Assembly: GCF_041197575.1 (NCBI RefSeq)
Contig: NZ_JBDKXB010000026.1
Span: 1 to 48,515, forward strand
Direction of reading: 5' to 3'
DNA: 48,515 bases
Source of the DNA: Thioalkalicoccus limnaeus
GTDB lineage: Bacteria; Pseudomonadota; Gammaproteobacteria; Chromatiales; Chromatiaceae
This document shows, piece by piece, positions 33,646 through 43,131 of the stretch. Numbering within the stretch: the first letter of the stretch is position 1; each line of letters begins with the position of its first letter. Made by a program: the position numbers and the translations under genes. The notes below the pieces were generated by a model. It had not been told where the DNA came from. It made no database searches and worked only from the letters and a program-made list of their open reading frames with translations.

Positions 33646-34647
33646 ATGAAAGCTTATCCCGGCTTGGTGGCCGCGGTTGTCTTGGTTGCCGGTTCCTGGT
33701 CCACCGTCGGGCTCGCCGAGCCCGACCCTTCCGTCATGCGGCTGTCGGCGCTGCCGGCGATGACGCACCCGGATGACAATCTGCCGACCCCGGAGAAGAT
33801 CGCGCTCGGCCATCAGCTGTTCGTCGATCCACGCTTGTCCGGGACCGGCGAGATGGCCTGTCAGGGCTGTCACTTCCACGAGCTTGGTTGGACGGACGCG
33901 AAGCCCCTGTCGCGCAAGGACGATGGCTCGATGAACACGCGCCACACGCCGACGCTGTATAACGTCGGCTACCAGACCGCTTGGTATTGGGATGGCCGCG
34001 CGACGACGCTCGAGGGGCAGATCATGGCCGCCTGGCGCGCCCAGATCGTCGCCGATCCGGAGAAGGCGACCGCGGTGATCAACGAGGTACCTGGTTATCG
34101 CGAGCAGTTCGAGGTGGTCTGGGGCGGTGCCGCGACCCCGGAGACGATCGTCAAGTCGTTGGCCGCCTATCTGCGCACCAAGAACAGCGACGATTCGCCG
34201 TGGGATCGCTACGAGATGGGCGAGACCGATGCCGTGAGCGCGGACGCGGTGGCCGGGCACAGGCTCTTCATGGGTGAAGCCGGCTGCGCTGCCTGTCATG
34301 CGCCGCCCTATTATGGCAACAGCACCTTCTTCAACATCGGTTTGGAATACGGCAAGGCCGAGCCAGACCTCGGTCGCTACAATGTGACCAACAACGACGC
34401 CGACCGCCATGCCTTCAAGACGCCGACGCTGCGCTCGGTGGCCCGCAGTGCGCCCTATTTCCACGACGGCAGCGTCGCAACGCTCGAAGAGGCGGTCCGT
34501 TACATGGCCGCGGGCGGCGGTCCGGATCCGCACAAGAGCGAGCTGCTCGTCGACCGCGAGTTGTCCGACGAACAGATCGCGCAGCTCGTAGCCTTTCTCG
34601 AGGCCCTGACCAGCGATGAAGGCTGGGAGGCCCCGGCGATCCCCTAG
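33646..34647 (+). CDS. Di-heme cytochrome c peroxidase / MauG family protein
   Basis: A 333-residue periplasmic protein. Signal peptide 1-24 (ends VGLAEPD). Two c-type heme motifs, CQGCH and CAACH, mark the CcpA/MauG family. KIALGHQLFVDPRLSGTGEMACQGCH, NTRHTPTLYNVGY..WYWDGRATTLEGQ and FKTPTLRSVARSAPYFHDGS are conserved. It reduces H2O2 or acts as a MauG-like oxidase; which of the two cannot be told. The ATG 33646 has GGAGG nine bases upstream. Alone, convergent with pilU. Confidence 0.92.
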   Translation: MKAYPGLVAAVVLVAGSWSTVGLAEPDPSVMRLSALPAMTHPDDNLPTPEKIALGHQLFVDPRLSGTGEMACQGCHFHELGWTDAKPLSRKDDGSMNTRHTPTLYNVGYQTAWYWDGRATTLEGQIMAAWRAQIVADPEKATAVINEVPGYREQFEVVWGGAATPETIVKSLAAYLRTKNSDDSPWDRYEMGETDAVSADAVAGHRLFMGEAGCAACHAPPYYGNSTFFNIGLEYGKAEPDLGRYNVTNNDADRHAFKTPTLRSVARSAPYFHDGSVATLEEAVRYMAAGGGPDPHKSELLVDRELSDEQIAQLVAFLEALTSDEGWEAPAIP

Positions 34648-34716
34648 AAGCGCTTGTCGCGTAGCGGCGTGCCCACCCGAGTCCGGCGCATCGAGCGATC
34701 GCTGCGGCTCGGGTGG

Positions 34717-35862
34717 CTAGAGGCGAACATGCGGTTCGCCGTCGTCCTGTTCGACGAGCGAAATCCCGTCGAGATCCTGGCCGATCTTGGACAGGTCGTC
34801 TTGTCCCTGGAGCTTGATCATCAGGCGCACCTCGTTTGCCGAGTCGGCGTGCTTCAGCGCGTCCTCGTAGCTGATCTCGCCTTGCTGTTGCAGAGCGAAC
34901 AAGGCTTGATCGAAGGTGATCATCCCCTGCTCGCGCGAGCGCTTCATCAGCTCCTTGAGCTTGTAGACCTCGCCCTTGCGGATGATGTCGGCGGCGAGCG
35001 GCGTGTTCAGCAGGATCTCGATCGCCGCGCAGCGGCCCTGGCCGTTGTGGCGCGGGATCAACTGCTGCGCGATGACGCCCTTCAGGTTCAGCGACAGGTC
35101 CATGAAGAGCTGCGCGCGTGCCTCCTCCGGGAAGAAATTGATGATGCGGTCGATCGCCTGGTTGGCATTGTTCGCGTGCAGCGTCGCGAGCACCAGGTGG
35201 CCGGTCTCGCTGAATGCGATCGCATATTCCATCGTCTGGCGGGTGCGGATCTCGCCGATCAGGATCACGTCCGGGGCTTGGCGCAACGTGTTCTTCAGCG
35301 CCACTTCGAAGGATTCGGTGTCGACGCCGACCTCGCGCTGCGTGATGATGCAACCATCATGCTCGTGCATGAACTCGATCGGGTCTTCGATCGTGATGAT
35401 ATGGCCGGTGCTGTGGCGGTTGCGATAGCCGACGAGGGCCGCTAGCGATGTCGACTTGCCGGTGCCGGTGCCGCCGACGAAGATGACCATGCCGCGCTTG
35501 GTCATCGCGACCTCGCGCAAGATCTCCGGTAGGCGCAGTTCGTCGATCGTCGGGATGCGGGTCTCGATCCGCCGCAAGACCATGCCGGCGGCGTCGCGCT
35601 GGATGAAGGCGCTGACACGGAAGCGGCCGATGCCACGCGCGCTGATCGCGAACTGGCACTCGTTGGTCTTCTCGAACTCCAGTCGCTGCTTATCGTTCAT
35701 GACGCCGGTTACCAGCTCGGCGGTCTGGGTCGGCGTCAGCGGCTTGCTGCCGATCGGGTGGATCACGCCATCGACCTTGATGCTCGGAGGCCAGCCGGCG
35801 GTGACGAACATGTCGGAGGCCTTCTTTTCCGACATCAAGGCGAGCAGTTGCTTGAATTCCAT
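34717..35862 (-). CDS. pilU: Type IV pilus retraction ATPase PilU
   Basis: A 381-residue GspE-type hexameric ATPase, PilT paralogue assisting pilus retraction. Walker A is GGTGTGKSTS, with IITIEDPIEFMHEHDGCIITQREVG and GEIRTRQTMEYA, features that separate PilU from PilT. MSEKKASDMFVTAGWPPSIKVDG at the N-terminus is typical. Lies 60 bases downstream of pilT on the same strand, the usual order. Normal length. Confidence 0.96.
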   Translation of the reverse strand: MEFKQLLALMSEKKASDMFVTAGWPPSIKVDGVIHPIGSKPLTPTQTAELVTGVMNDKQRLEFEKTNECQFAISARGIGRFRVSAFIQRDAAGMVLRRIETRIPTIDELRLPEILREVAMTKRGMVIFVGGTGTGKSTSLAALVGYRNRHSTGHIITIEDPIEFMHEHDGCIITQREVGVDTESFEVALKNTLRQAPDVILIGEIRTRQTMEYAIAFSETGHLVLATLHANNANQAIDRIINFFPEEARAQLFMDLSLNLKGVIAQQLIPRHNGQGRCAAIEILLNTPLAADIIRKGEVYKLKELMKRSREQGMITFDQALFALQQQGEISYEDALKHADSANEVRLMIKLQGQDDLSKIGQDLDGISLVEQDDGEPHVRL

Positions 35863-35922
35863 TGCGTTACCTCATTGGCCGCGTCGTTGCACGCGAGCGG
35901 ATGCCGCGCACACCGTCGCCGA

Positions 35923-36960
35923 TCACAGGAAGGATTCCTTGTTCTGAGCCTTGCCGCGGGCCTCGGCCTTGGTGATCGAGCCGAGCTTGACCAAGTCGGC
36001 GAGATTCTGGTCGAGCGTTTGCATTCCGTGTGCCTGGCCGGTCTGGATCGATGAATACATCTGCGCGATCTTGTCCTCGCGGATCAGGTTGCGGATCGCC
36101 GGTGTCCCGATCATGATCTCGTGCGCGGCGATGCGGCCCCCGCCGATGCGACGCAGCAGGGTCTGTGCGATGACCGAGCGCAGCGATTCCGACAGCATCG
36201 ACCGGACCATGCTCTTCTCGGCCGCGGGGAAGACGTCGATGATACGGTCGATGGTCTTGGCCGCGGAGCTCGTGTGCAGGGTTCCGAACACCAGGTGGCC
36301 GGTCTCGGCGGCGGTCAGCGCCAGCCGAATCGTCTCGAGGTCGCGCATCTCGCCGACCAGGATGATGTCGGGGTCCTCGCGCAACGCCGAACGCAGCGCC
36401 TCGCTGAAGCCGAGGGTGTCGCGGTGAACCTCGCGCTGGTTGACGAGACACTTCTTGCTCGTGTGGACGAACTCGATCGGGTCCTCGATCGTCAGGATGT
36501 GCGCGTAGTCCTTGTCGTTGAGATAGTCGATCATCGCCGCGAGTGTCGTCGATTTGCCGGAGCCGGTGGGGCCGGTGACGAGGACTAAGCCGCGCGGCAC
36601 GTCGACGATCTTCTTGAAGATCTCCGGGGCCTTGAGGTCTTCGAGGGTCAAGACCTTCGACGGGATGGTGCGGAACACCGCTGCGGCACCGCGGTTCTGG
36701 TTGAACGCATTGACGCGGAAGCGCGCGACGCCGGGGATCTCGAACGAGAAGTCCGTCTCGAAGAACTCTTCGTAGTCCTTGCGCTGGCGGTCGTTCATGA
36801 TGTCGTAGACGAGCGCGTGGACCGTGCGATGCTCGAGCGGCGGCACATTGATGCGCCGGATGTCGCCGTCGACGCGGATCATCGGCGGCAGACCCGAGGA
36901 CAGATGCAGGTCGGAGGCGTTGTTCTTGACGCTGAAGCTTAGCAGTTCGGCGATGTCCAC
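35923..36960 (-). CDS. pilT: Type IV pilus retraction ATPase PilT
   Basis: A 345-residue motor for pilus retraction and twitching motility. N-terminal MDIAELLSFSVKNNASDLHLSSGLPPMIRVDGDI is canonical. Walker A is GPTGSGKSTT, the Asp box ILTIEDPIEFVH, the Walker B region DIILVGEMRDLETI and the His box GHLVFGTLHTSSAAKTIDRIID. It shares the strand with pilU. No other pilus genes are in this window. Confidence 0.97.
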   Translation of the reverse strand: MDIAELLSFSVKNNASDLHLSSGLPPMIRVDGDIRRINVPPLEHRTVHALVYDIMNDRQRKDYEEFFETDFSFEIPGVARFRVNAFNQNRGAAAVFRTIPSKVLTLEDLKAPEIFKKIVDVPRGLVLVTGPTGSGKSTTLAAMIDYLNDKDYAHILTIEDPIEFVHTSKKCLVNQREVHRDTLGFSEALRSALREDPDIILVGEMRDLETIRLALTAAETGHLVFGTLHTSSAAKTIDRIIDVFPAAEKSMVRSMLSESLRSVIAQTLLRRIGGGRIAAHEIMIGTPAIRNLIREDKIAQMYSSIQTGQAHGMQTLDQNLADLVKLGSITKAEARGKAQNKESFL

Positions 36961-37139
36961 CTGTGAGGCTCCTGCTCGGTTGCGAGGACCAGCGGATCGC
37001 GCGGCGCTGCCAGCGCCGCTCGAGGTTCCCTCGAAAGGAATCGAATCGTCCTTGCAGGGCTGGAAGGGCCGGCCGAACGTTGGCGGGCAGAACCCGAATC
37101 AGTGCCGTCGCCAAGCACAAGGCCCGGACAGGCGTCCCT

Positions 37140-37159
37140 GAAAGACCCCGGGGGCTTTC
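37140..37159. repeat. 20-base near-perfect palindrome
   Basis: GAAAGACCCC-GGGGGCTTTC pairs with one mismatch and no loop. It sits between purE (ends 37245) and pilT (starts 36960). No U-tract on either strand, so a terminator of purK-purE is possible but weak; a regulator site is an alternative. Confidence 0.4.
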
Positions 37160-37244
37160 TCACCGCCCCTGGTAAGCATACGCGATCCAGGAACCCCCCG
37201 GTATCGCGCGCCGCGGCCGATCACGGCGAAAGGCGCGACAGGGT

Positions 37245-37754
37245 TCACAGTTCCGGTGATTGGGCCCCCGCCTCGAGCCGCGCGGCCTTTTCGAGGACGA
37301 GCTGTTCGAGATCGCGCTTGTAGCGGATGATCCGCTCGAGCAGTTGGATATCGGCGGTCGCGAGGATCTGGGCGGCGAGGATACCGGCGTTCTTTGCCCC
37401 GTTGATCGCCACCGACGCGACCGGCACGCCGGCCGGCATCTGGACGATCGACAGCAGAGAATCCTGACCGGATAGCGCGGCGCTCTTGACCGGGACGCCG
37501 ATCACCGGCAGCGGTGTCAGCGCCGCCGCCATGCCCGGCAGGTGCGCGGCGCCGCCGGCGCCGGCGATGATGACCTTGAGACCGCGTGCCACCGCGCTCT
37601 CCGCGTAGTCGTAGAGCCGTCGCGGTGTGCGATGCGCCGAGACGATCGTCAGTTCGAACGGGATCGCAAATTCGGCGAGCACCGTGGCTGCCTCGCGCAT
37701 CACCGGCAGATCGGAGTCGCTGCCCATGATGATGCCTACCAATGCCTGGGTCAC
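37245..37754 (-). CDS. purE: N5-carboxyaminoimidazole ribonucleotide mutase PurE
   Basis: A 169-residue purine-synthesis enzyme that converts N5-CAIR to CAIR. VGIIMGSDSDLPVM, SAHRTPRRLYDYA and GAGGAAHLPGMAAA are diagnostic of class I PurE. Starts with GTG (37752-37754), overlapping the purK stop by four bases, so it is coupled to purK. Normal length. Confidence 0.97.
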   Translation of the reverse strand: MTQALVGIIMGSDSDLPVMREAATVLAEFAIPFELTIVSAHRTPRRLYDYAESAVARGLKVIIAGAGGAAHLPGMAAALTPLPVIGVPVKSAALSGQDSLLSIVQMPAGVPVASVAINGAKNAGILAAQILATADIQLLERIIRYKRDLEQLVLEKAARLEAGAQSPEL

Positions 37755-38905
37755 AACGGTTCCTCCCCGGTGATCCGTAAATGTTCGCGCACCTGTTCGG
37801 CCTTGCGGCGCGCCGCCTCGATGTCCGCGTCGAGCACCGTGACATGCCCCATCTTGCGGTGTGGGCGGGTCGATGCCTTGCCGTAGAAATGGACCGACAC
37901 ACCGGGGATCGCCAAGGCGGCCGCCAGCCCGCAGATGACCGGTCGCCCGCCGTGGTCCGGTTCCCCGAGTAGATTGATCATCGCCGCCGGCGACAGTTGT
38001 TCGGTGGCGCCGAGCGGCAATCCGAGGATCGCCCGCAGATGCTGTTCGAATTGGTTGGTGAGGCAGGCCTCGATCGTATAGTGCCCGGAGTTGTGTGTGC
38101 GCGGCGCTACTTCATTGACCAGCAGCCGGCCGTCGCCGGTCAGGAACATCTCGACGCCGAAGATCCCGATCCCGCCGATCGCGTCGACGGCGCGCCGGGC
38201 CAGTTCCCGCGCGGCGTCGGCGGTCGCGTCCGGGATCCGGGCCGGGGCCAGCAGCAGGTCGAGGATGTTCTCGCCCGGCCGAAAGCACATCTCGGCGACA
38301 GGGTAGGTGCGGTAGTCGCCATCACGGCCCCTTGCGACCAGAACCGCGAGTTCCTTGTCAGCGGTGACGAAGCGCTCCAGGTACGATGGCACCGCAAGGT
38401 GGCGCCGATAGTCGCTGGGGCTGGCCATGACGGCCACGCCCCGCCCGTCGTAGCCACCTCGGCGGGCCTTCTGCACCAGCGGATAGCCAAACGCGGCGAA
38501 GGCCGCCGGGTCGGCGTGCTCGAGCGGCGCGAACTCGACGGTGGCCACGCCGGCTGCGGCCAGGCGTTCCTTCTGTCGGAGCTTGTCTTGGACCTCGGCC
38601 AGCACATGCGGCTCGGGGTAGATGCGGTAACCTTCGCGCTCCAGCACGACCAGCGTCTCGGTGTCGACATCCTCGATGTCATAGGTCGTCACGTCGCAGA
38701 CGCTGACCAGTTCGCGCAGCTTCGCCGGGTCCTGGAAATGTCCGACGATCTGATGGCCGGCGACCTGGCCGGCCGGGGAATTCGGCGTCGGATCCAGTAC
38801 GACGCAGGTGCAACCAAGCCGTTTCGCAGCCTTGACCAGCATGCGGCCGAGCTGGCCGCCGCCGATGATGCCAACGCGGGCGACAGGGTAAGGAAATCGA
38901 TCCAT
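37751..38905 (-). CDS. purK: N5-carboxyaminoimidazole ribonucleotide synthase PurK
   Basis: A 384-residue ATP-grasp enzyme that carboxylates AIR using ATP and bicarbonate, the step before PurE. GIIGGGQLGRMLVKAAKRLG, the ATP-grasp core KARRGGYDGRGVAV and NEVAPRTHNSGHYTIEAC are conserved. The start is MDRFPYPVARVG (ATG 38903-38905); the longer frame upstream does not align. It is first in purK-purE, 112 bases after the vWA gene. Confidence 0.96.
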   Translation of the reverse strand: MDRFPYPVARVGIIGGGQLGRMLVKAAKRLGCTCVVLDPTPNSPAGQVAGHQIVGHFQDPAKLRELVSVCDVTTYDIEDVDTETLVVLEREGYRIYPEPHVLAEVQDKLRQKERLAAAGVATVEFAPLEHADPAAFAAFGYPLVQKARRGGYDGRGVAVMASPSDYRRHLAVPSYLERFVTADKELAVLVARGRDGDYRTYPVAEMCFRPGENILDLLLAPARIPDATADAARELARRAVDAIGGIGIFGVEMFLTGDGRLLVNEVAPRTHNSGHYTIEACLTNQFEQHLRAILGLPLGATEQLSPAAMINLLGEPDHGGRPVICGLAAALAIPGVSVHFYGKASTRPHRKMGHVTVLDADIEAARRKAEQVREHLRITGEEPL

Positions 38906-39017
38906 GGATACCGGGTCTTTGTCGTGGATGGGAGGAGAGGCGAGTGGTGCCATGTTCCGAGCGCAAGGGGTCGCCGATCATGGCTCCGAGCGGCTCGGCC
39001 TGGTGGGTGGGATGCGC

Positions 39018-39656
39018 CTATATCGGGATCGTGATCTCTTTCGGCAGCGGTGGCAAGGTGTTGGTCGGCGCCGCACCGGCGCTCTGGCTGCCCATCGCGA
39101 TGCTCGCCGAGACCCATCGGAAGAATTGCGAGAAGGCCGTGCCGTCGAGCGTATCGAGCGATACGACCGTGTCGGTCAGTTCGCGCAAAGGTTCGTGCCT
39201 GGCCTTGGGGCCGGCGGCGCACGCGACGATGTTGCCGAAACCGCCGCTGCGCCGAAGCGCGGCAACCGCCTCGCGGTAGGCCTGGCTGTCGGACGGGCTG
39301 CCGTCGGTCATCACGAAGACCAGCGGCAACCAGTCGCCGCGCTCTCCATGCGTGGTCCGCCGGACGTCGCGTTTGGCGCGCTCGATCAGCAGCTTCAGCG
39401 CCGCGCCGAGGAAGGTCGGCCCGGAGTCGGGAACCCGGATCTCGGGGATCTGGACCTGCTCCAACGGCGTCAGCGGCAAGAGCTCGCGTGCCTCGATATC
39501 GAAGGTGATCAACGACAGATGAACCGTCTCCAGCGCGTATGGATCGCGCCGCAACGCCTGGACCATCGCCCGCACACCGACGTTCAGGGCCGCGATGGGT
39601 TCCCCGCGCATCGAGCCGGAGGTGTCGAGCAGCAGGTAGACGGGCAGGCGCCGCAT
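39018..39656 (-). CDS. TerY-like vWA domain protein, tandem copy 2
   Basis: A 212-residue protein that is nearly all vWA domain. MIDAS motif DTSGSMRGEPI (D10), threonine in SGPTFLGAAL and aspartate in VMTDGSPSD. N-terminus MRRLPVYLLLDTSGSM is typical of TerY. It has a short hydrophilic tail ending LPKEITIPI. The start (ATG 39654-39656) lies four bases after the stop of the paralogue, so the pair is cotranscribed. The two copies differ in many positions, so the duplication is not recent. Confidence 0.88.
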   Translation of the reverse strand: MRRLPVYLLLDTSGSMRGEPIAALNVGVRAMVQALRRDPYALETVHLSLITFDIEARELLPLTPLEQVQIPEIRVPDSGPTFLGAALKLLIERAKRDVRRTTHGERGDWLPLVFVMTDGSPSDSQAYREAVAALRRSGGFGNIVACAAGPKARHEPLRELTDTVVSLDTLDGTAFSQFFRWVSASIAMGSQSAGAAPTNTLPPLPKEITIPI

Positions 39657-39660
39657 CGGG

Positions 39661-40302
39661 TCACACCCCGACGACGTTGACTTCGGGCGGCGGGGGTGGG
39701 AGTTCGTCGAGCTTCGCGACATCCTGTTTCGTCAAGTCGACCCGCTTGCTGGTCTGAATCGAGGCGGCCGACACCCACTTGAAAAAGGCGTTGAAGGTCG
39801 AGGAGTCGGCCGTGTCGAGCCGCACGACCGCCTCGGTGATCTGATGCAGTACCTCGGTGCTGGCCTGGGGGCCGGCCGCGCAGGCCACGATGACGCCGGT
39901 TGGAACCTGCTTCAAGCGCGCTAGACTCGGGCGCCAGTCGTCGGTCGGCTCGCCGTCGGTCATCAGGAAGACCAGCGGTTTCCAATCGCCTTTGCGGCTC
40001 GCCGTGTTCTTGACCAGATCCGCGTCGATCCGATCAGCGAGCAGGCTCAAGGCCGCGCCGAGCTCGGTCGTGCCCGAGGCCTTCAGCGGCGTTGGCTGGA
40101 ACATGGCCACCTCGGTCAAGGGCGTCACCACGCGTGCGGATGAATCGAAGGTGATCAGCGATACGAACGCCGTCTCGAGCGCGTAGGGGTCCTGGCGCAG
40201 CGCGGTCATCAGCGTCTGGAGACCGGTATTGACGGCCGCGATGGGCTCACCGGTCATCGAGCCGGAGGTGTCGAAGACCAGATAGATCGGGAGTCGCCGC
40301 AT
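39661..40302 (-). CDS. TerY-like vWA domain protein, tandem copy 1
   Basis: A 213-residue vWA protein, paralogue of its neighbour. MIDAS: DTSGSMTGEPI, threonine in SGTTELGAAL, aspartate in LMTDGEPTDDW. The MRRLPIYLVFDTSGS start (ATG 40300-40302) is strongly conserved; an in-frame extension upstream is not. The tail has a proline run (ELPPPPPEVN) absent from most of copy 2. It lies 150 bases downstream of the calcium ATPase gene on the same strand. TerY proteins act with TerB/TerC/TerD-type proteins and calcium or other divalent metals, which makes this neighbour of interest. Confidence 0.88.
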   Translation of the reverse strand: MRRLPIYLVFDTSGSMTGEPIAAVNTGLQTLMTALRQDPYALETAFVSLITFDSSARVVTPLTEVAMFQPTPLKASGTTELGAALSLLADRIDADLVKNTASRKGDWKPLVFLMTDGEPTDDWRPSLARLKQVPTGVIVACAAGPQASTEVLHQITEAVVRLDTADSSTFNAFFKWVSAASIQTSKRVDLTKQDVAKLDELPPPPPEVNVVGV

Positions 40303-40452
40303 GGATAGGCCTTTGATTGGCAATTGCGCAAGGACCCGATGGTACTGTCGTGTCCCGGCCAAGGCAACCTTGGGGGTACGCCCGGGATCGGCGTCTCCCA
40401 AGGCGTGGTGCCGGGCCTCCGTGCCCGGCACTCGGCGGGTTGCGGCCGCCGG

Positions 40453-43131
40453 TCAGGCCTGTTCGAGCTTGACCGGATTGCCGATCCAGGCGTTGCGGAT
40501 CGCCTTGCGCGCGAGGTCGATCGGGATGATCAGGATCGCGAACAGCAGGACCCACAACCACTCTTGCAGCGACAGACCGACCGACCGCAGGATCTCGCCG
40601 CCGAAGGTGATGAAGAATACCTGAATCACCATGATCGACGGGATGATGATCGAGAACAGCCGGTTGTCGAGCAGGTGCTCGAACAGGTCGAGCCCTTGGG
40701 TGCGGGCATTGAAGGTGTTGAACACGTGTATGAACACGAAGAAGGCGAAGAAGGCCGTCAGGAACTTCGCCTGGGCCTCGGCGCTACCGATCTCGTGGCC
40801 GCCGGAGAACAGACCCTGCGTGAAAGAGCTGGTCAGGAACAGGATGCTCAGGAAGGCGACGATGCCGCCGTTGATCAGGATCGACGACCACATGTCGCCA
40901 TTGATCAAGGGCTCGTCACGCCGCAGGGGTTTCTCCTTCATGTACCGCTGCAAGGCGGCCTCACCGGCGAAGGCCAGGCCGGCCAGCGTATCCATGATGA
41001 TGTTGAGCCATAGCAGCTGGGTCATCGTCAAGGGCAGGTCGAATCCGAAGAACTGTCCGAGGAACACGACGAGGATCGCCGAGACGTTGACCGTGAGCTG
41101 GAAGATCAGGAATTTGCGGATCGACTTGAACAGGGTTCGGCCGTAGAGGACCGATTTGGTCAGCGACGAGAAGTTGTCGTCGAGGATCACGATGTCGCTC
41201 GACTCCTTCGTCATCTCGGTGCCGCTGCCCATCGCGAAGCCGACATCGGCGTTCTTGACGGCCGGCGCGTCGTTGACGCCATCGCCGGTCATGCCGACGA
41301 CCAGCCCGAGCTCCTTGGCCATGCGCACCAGGCGGCTCTTGTCGGTCGGGAAGGCCCGCGCGACCACGTACAGGTGTGGCAGGACGTTCTTGAGCTCGTC
41401 GTCCGAAAGCTGGGCCATCTCGGCCGAGGTCAGGATCAATGCCTCGGGGTCATCTTCGAGCAGACCGACGTCCTTCGCAATCGCCTGGGCCGTCTCCTTC
41501 GCATCCCCGGTGATCATCACGACATGGATGCCCGCCTCCTTGGCCGTCTTGACCGAAGCATAGGCCGTTTCGCGCAACTCATCGCGCATGCCGAAGACGC
41601 CGACCAGCGTCAGCTCCGTCGGCAGTTCTTTGTCGCCGTCGATCGGGGTTTCGGTGATCGCGACGGCCAACAGCCGCATGGCCCGGGTCGAAAGGTCCCG
41701 CATCGCCGCCTGAAGGGCCGCCGGATCGGTCAGGTCATGCGCGCGACCTTCGTCGTCGAGGTAGCGCCGGCAGTTCTGAAGGAGGACCTCGGGGGCGCCC
41801 TTGACCAGCGTCAGCGGTCGTTCCCCGGCGACCTGGGTCGCGGAAAACTTGCGCGCGCTGCTGAACGGAATCAGGTCGACGATGTCCGGCGTTTCTTGCG
41901 TCAGGTATGGGGTCACGAACCGCAGCAGGGCCTGTTCGGTGCGGTCGGCACCGACCATCTTGATGTCATCGGGGTTGCTCGCATCGATGACGGCGCTGGT
42001 GTTGTTGCGGAGCGCGAAGCCGGCCATGTCACGCAGCGCCGACGGGATCGCGTCGAGCCGCTCGAACCGGGCGCCGGAGCCGGTCAAGAAGGCGCTGACC
42101 GCTAGCCGACCCTGGGTCAGGGTCCCGGTCTTATCGGTGAACAGGAGGTTCAGGCTCCCAGCGGTCTCGATGCCGAGCAGCTTGCGGACCAGCACCTTGA
42201 CGCTGAGCAATTTCTTCATGTTGATCGCGAGCACCATCGCGATCATCATCGGCAGCCCCTCGGGGACCGCGACGACGATGACGATGATCGCGAGGATCGC
42301 GGCGGTGACGAAGTCGCGGACGATCAGGCCGCCGTCCTGTGCGAAGTAGGTCTCGAATCCGCCGCCTTGCAGGAAGATGTTGTTGAACATGAAGGCGACG
42401 AAGATGAAGGCCGCGCCGACGTAACCGAAGGTCGCGATGTGACCACCGAGGACGGTCAGCTTGTGTTGCAGCGGCGACAGCCGGTCTTCGGCCGAGACCA
42501 GCTCCTTCATCGTTTGGCCGTACCGCGTCTGGTCACCGACGGCGGTCGCTTGCATCACGCATTCGCCATCGACCAGGAGTCCGGCGCGAGACAATTGGTG
42601 CTCGGCGGCCGCCGCATCGCCGCCGTCGGGCACGGCGGTCTTCTCGAGCGGTTCGGACTCACCGGTCAGCGCGGCCTCGTCGACCTCGGCGTGACCGGCC
42701 AGAATCCGCCCATCGGTCGGCACCGTATCGCCGGGCTGCAGGAGGATCTGATCGCCGACGACGATATCGTTGATCGGGATCTCGGTCAGGTGGCCGTTGC
42801 GGAACACCTTGACCCGGATCATCGAGGCCTCTTCGAGCAGGCGTTGGAACGACTGCTCGTTGCTGTGCTCGGACCAGGTCGCGACGAAGGTCGCGAGGGC
42901 CACCGCGACGGCGATGCCAACGCTTTCGTACCACTCGGCGTAGCCGAACAGCCACAACGCCAGCGTGATCAAGAGCGCGACGATCAGGATGATGATGATG
43001 GGGTCCTTCAGATTGCCGAGCAGCTTGTCCCAAAAGCTCTCGACGTCCTGACTGGCCACCGCGTTCGAACCGTGTTGGGCGCGCGACCGCGCGACCTCGT
43101 CGTCCGTCAGTCCTGGATAAGAGAATTTCAT
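40453..43131 (-). CDS. P2B-type Ca2+-transporting P-type ATPase
   Basis: An 892-residue P-type ATPase. Actuator TGES (156-159), PEGLP in M4 (290-294), phosphorylated D333 in DKTGTLT, ATP-binding KGAPE (444-448) and TGDGVND (615-621). There are about ten membrane spans. In M6 the motif is WLNIIMDTLA (N710, D714), as in plasma-membrane calcium pumps (WVNLIMDTLA), not the VTDGxPA of SERCA-type pumps. That points to the P2B class with one calcium site, exporting Ca2+ from the cytoplasm. GGAAG is six bases before the ATG. No calmodulin-type tail is visible, as expected for bacteria. Confidence 0.92.
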   Translation of the reverse strand: MKFSYPGLTDDEVARSRAQHGSNAVASQDVESFWDKLLGNLKDPIIIILIVALLITLALWLFGYAEWYESVGIAVAVALATFVATWSEHSNEQSFQRLLEEASMIRVKVFRNGHLTEIPINDIVVGDQILLQPGDTVPTDGRILAGHAEVDEAALTGESEPLEKTAVPDGGDAAAAEHQLSRAGLLVDGECVMQATAVGDQTRYGQTMKELVSAEDRLSPLQHKLTVLGGHIATFGYVGAAFIFVAFMFNNIFLQGGGFETYFAQDGGLIVRDFVTAAILAIIVIVVAVPEGLPMMIAMVLAINMKKLLSVKVLVRKLLGIETAGSLNLLFTDKTGTLTQGRLAVSAFLTGSGARFERLDAIPSALRDMAGFALRNNTSAVIDASNPDDIKMVGADRTEQALLRFVTPYLTQETPDIVDLIPFSSARKFSATQVAGERPLTLVKGAPEVLLQNCRRYLDDEGRAHDLTDPAALQAAMRDLSTRAMRLLAVAITETPIDGDKELPTELTLVGVFGMRDELRETAYASVKTAKEAGIHVVMITGDAKETAQAIAKDVGLLEDDPEALILTSAEMAQLSDDELKNVLPHLYVVARAFPTDKSRLVRMAKELGLVVGMTGDGVNDAPAVKNADVGFAMGSGTEMTKESSDIVILDDNFSSLTKSVLYGRTLFKSIRKFLIFQLTVNVSAILVVFLGQFFGFDLPLTMTQLLWLNIIMDTLAGLAFAGEAALQRYMKEKPLRRDEPLINGDMWSSILINGGIVAFLSILFLTSSFTQGLFSGGHEIGSAEAQAKFLTAFFAFFVFIHVFNTFNARTQGLDLFEHLLDNRLFSIIIPSIMVIQVFFITFGGEILRSVGLSLQEWLWVLLFAILIIPIDLARKAIRNAWIGNPVKLEQA

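Noticed and set aside
40453..43131. Mg2+ or Na+/K+ type P-ATPase
   Set aside because: The M6 motif WLNIIMDTLA and PEGLP in M4 match calcium pumps of the P2B class; Na/K pumps need different M5/M6 residues.
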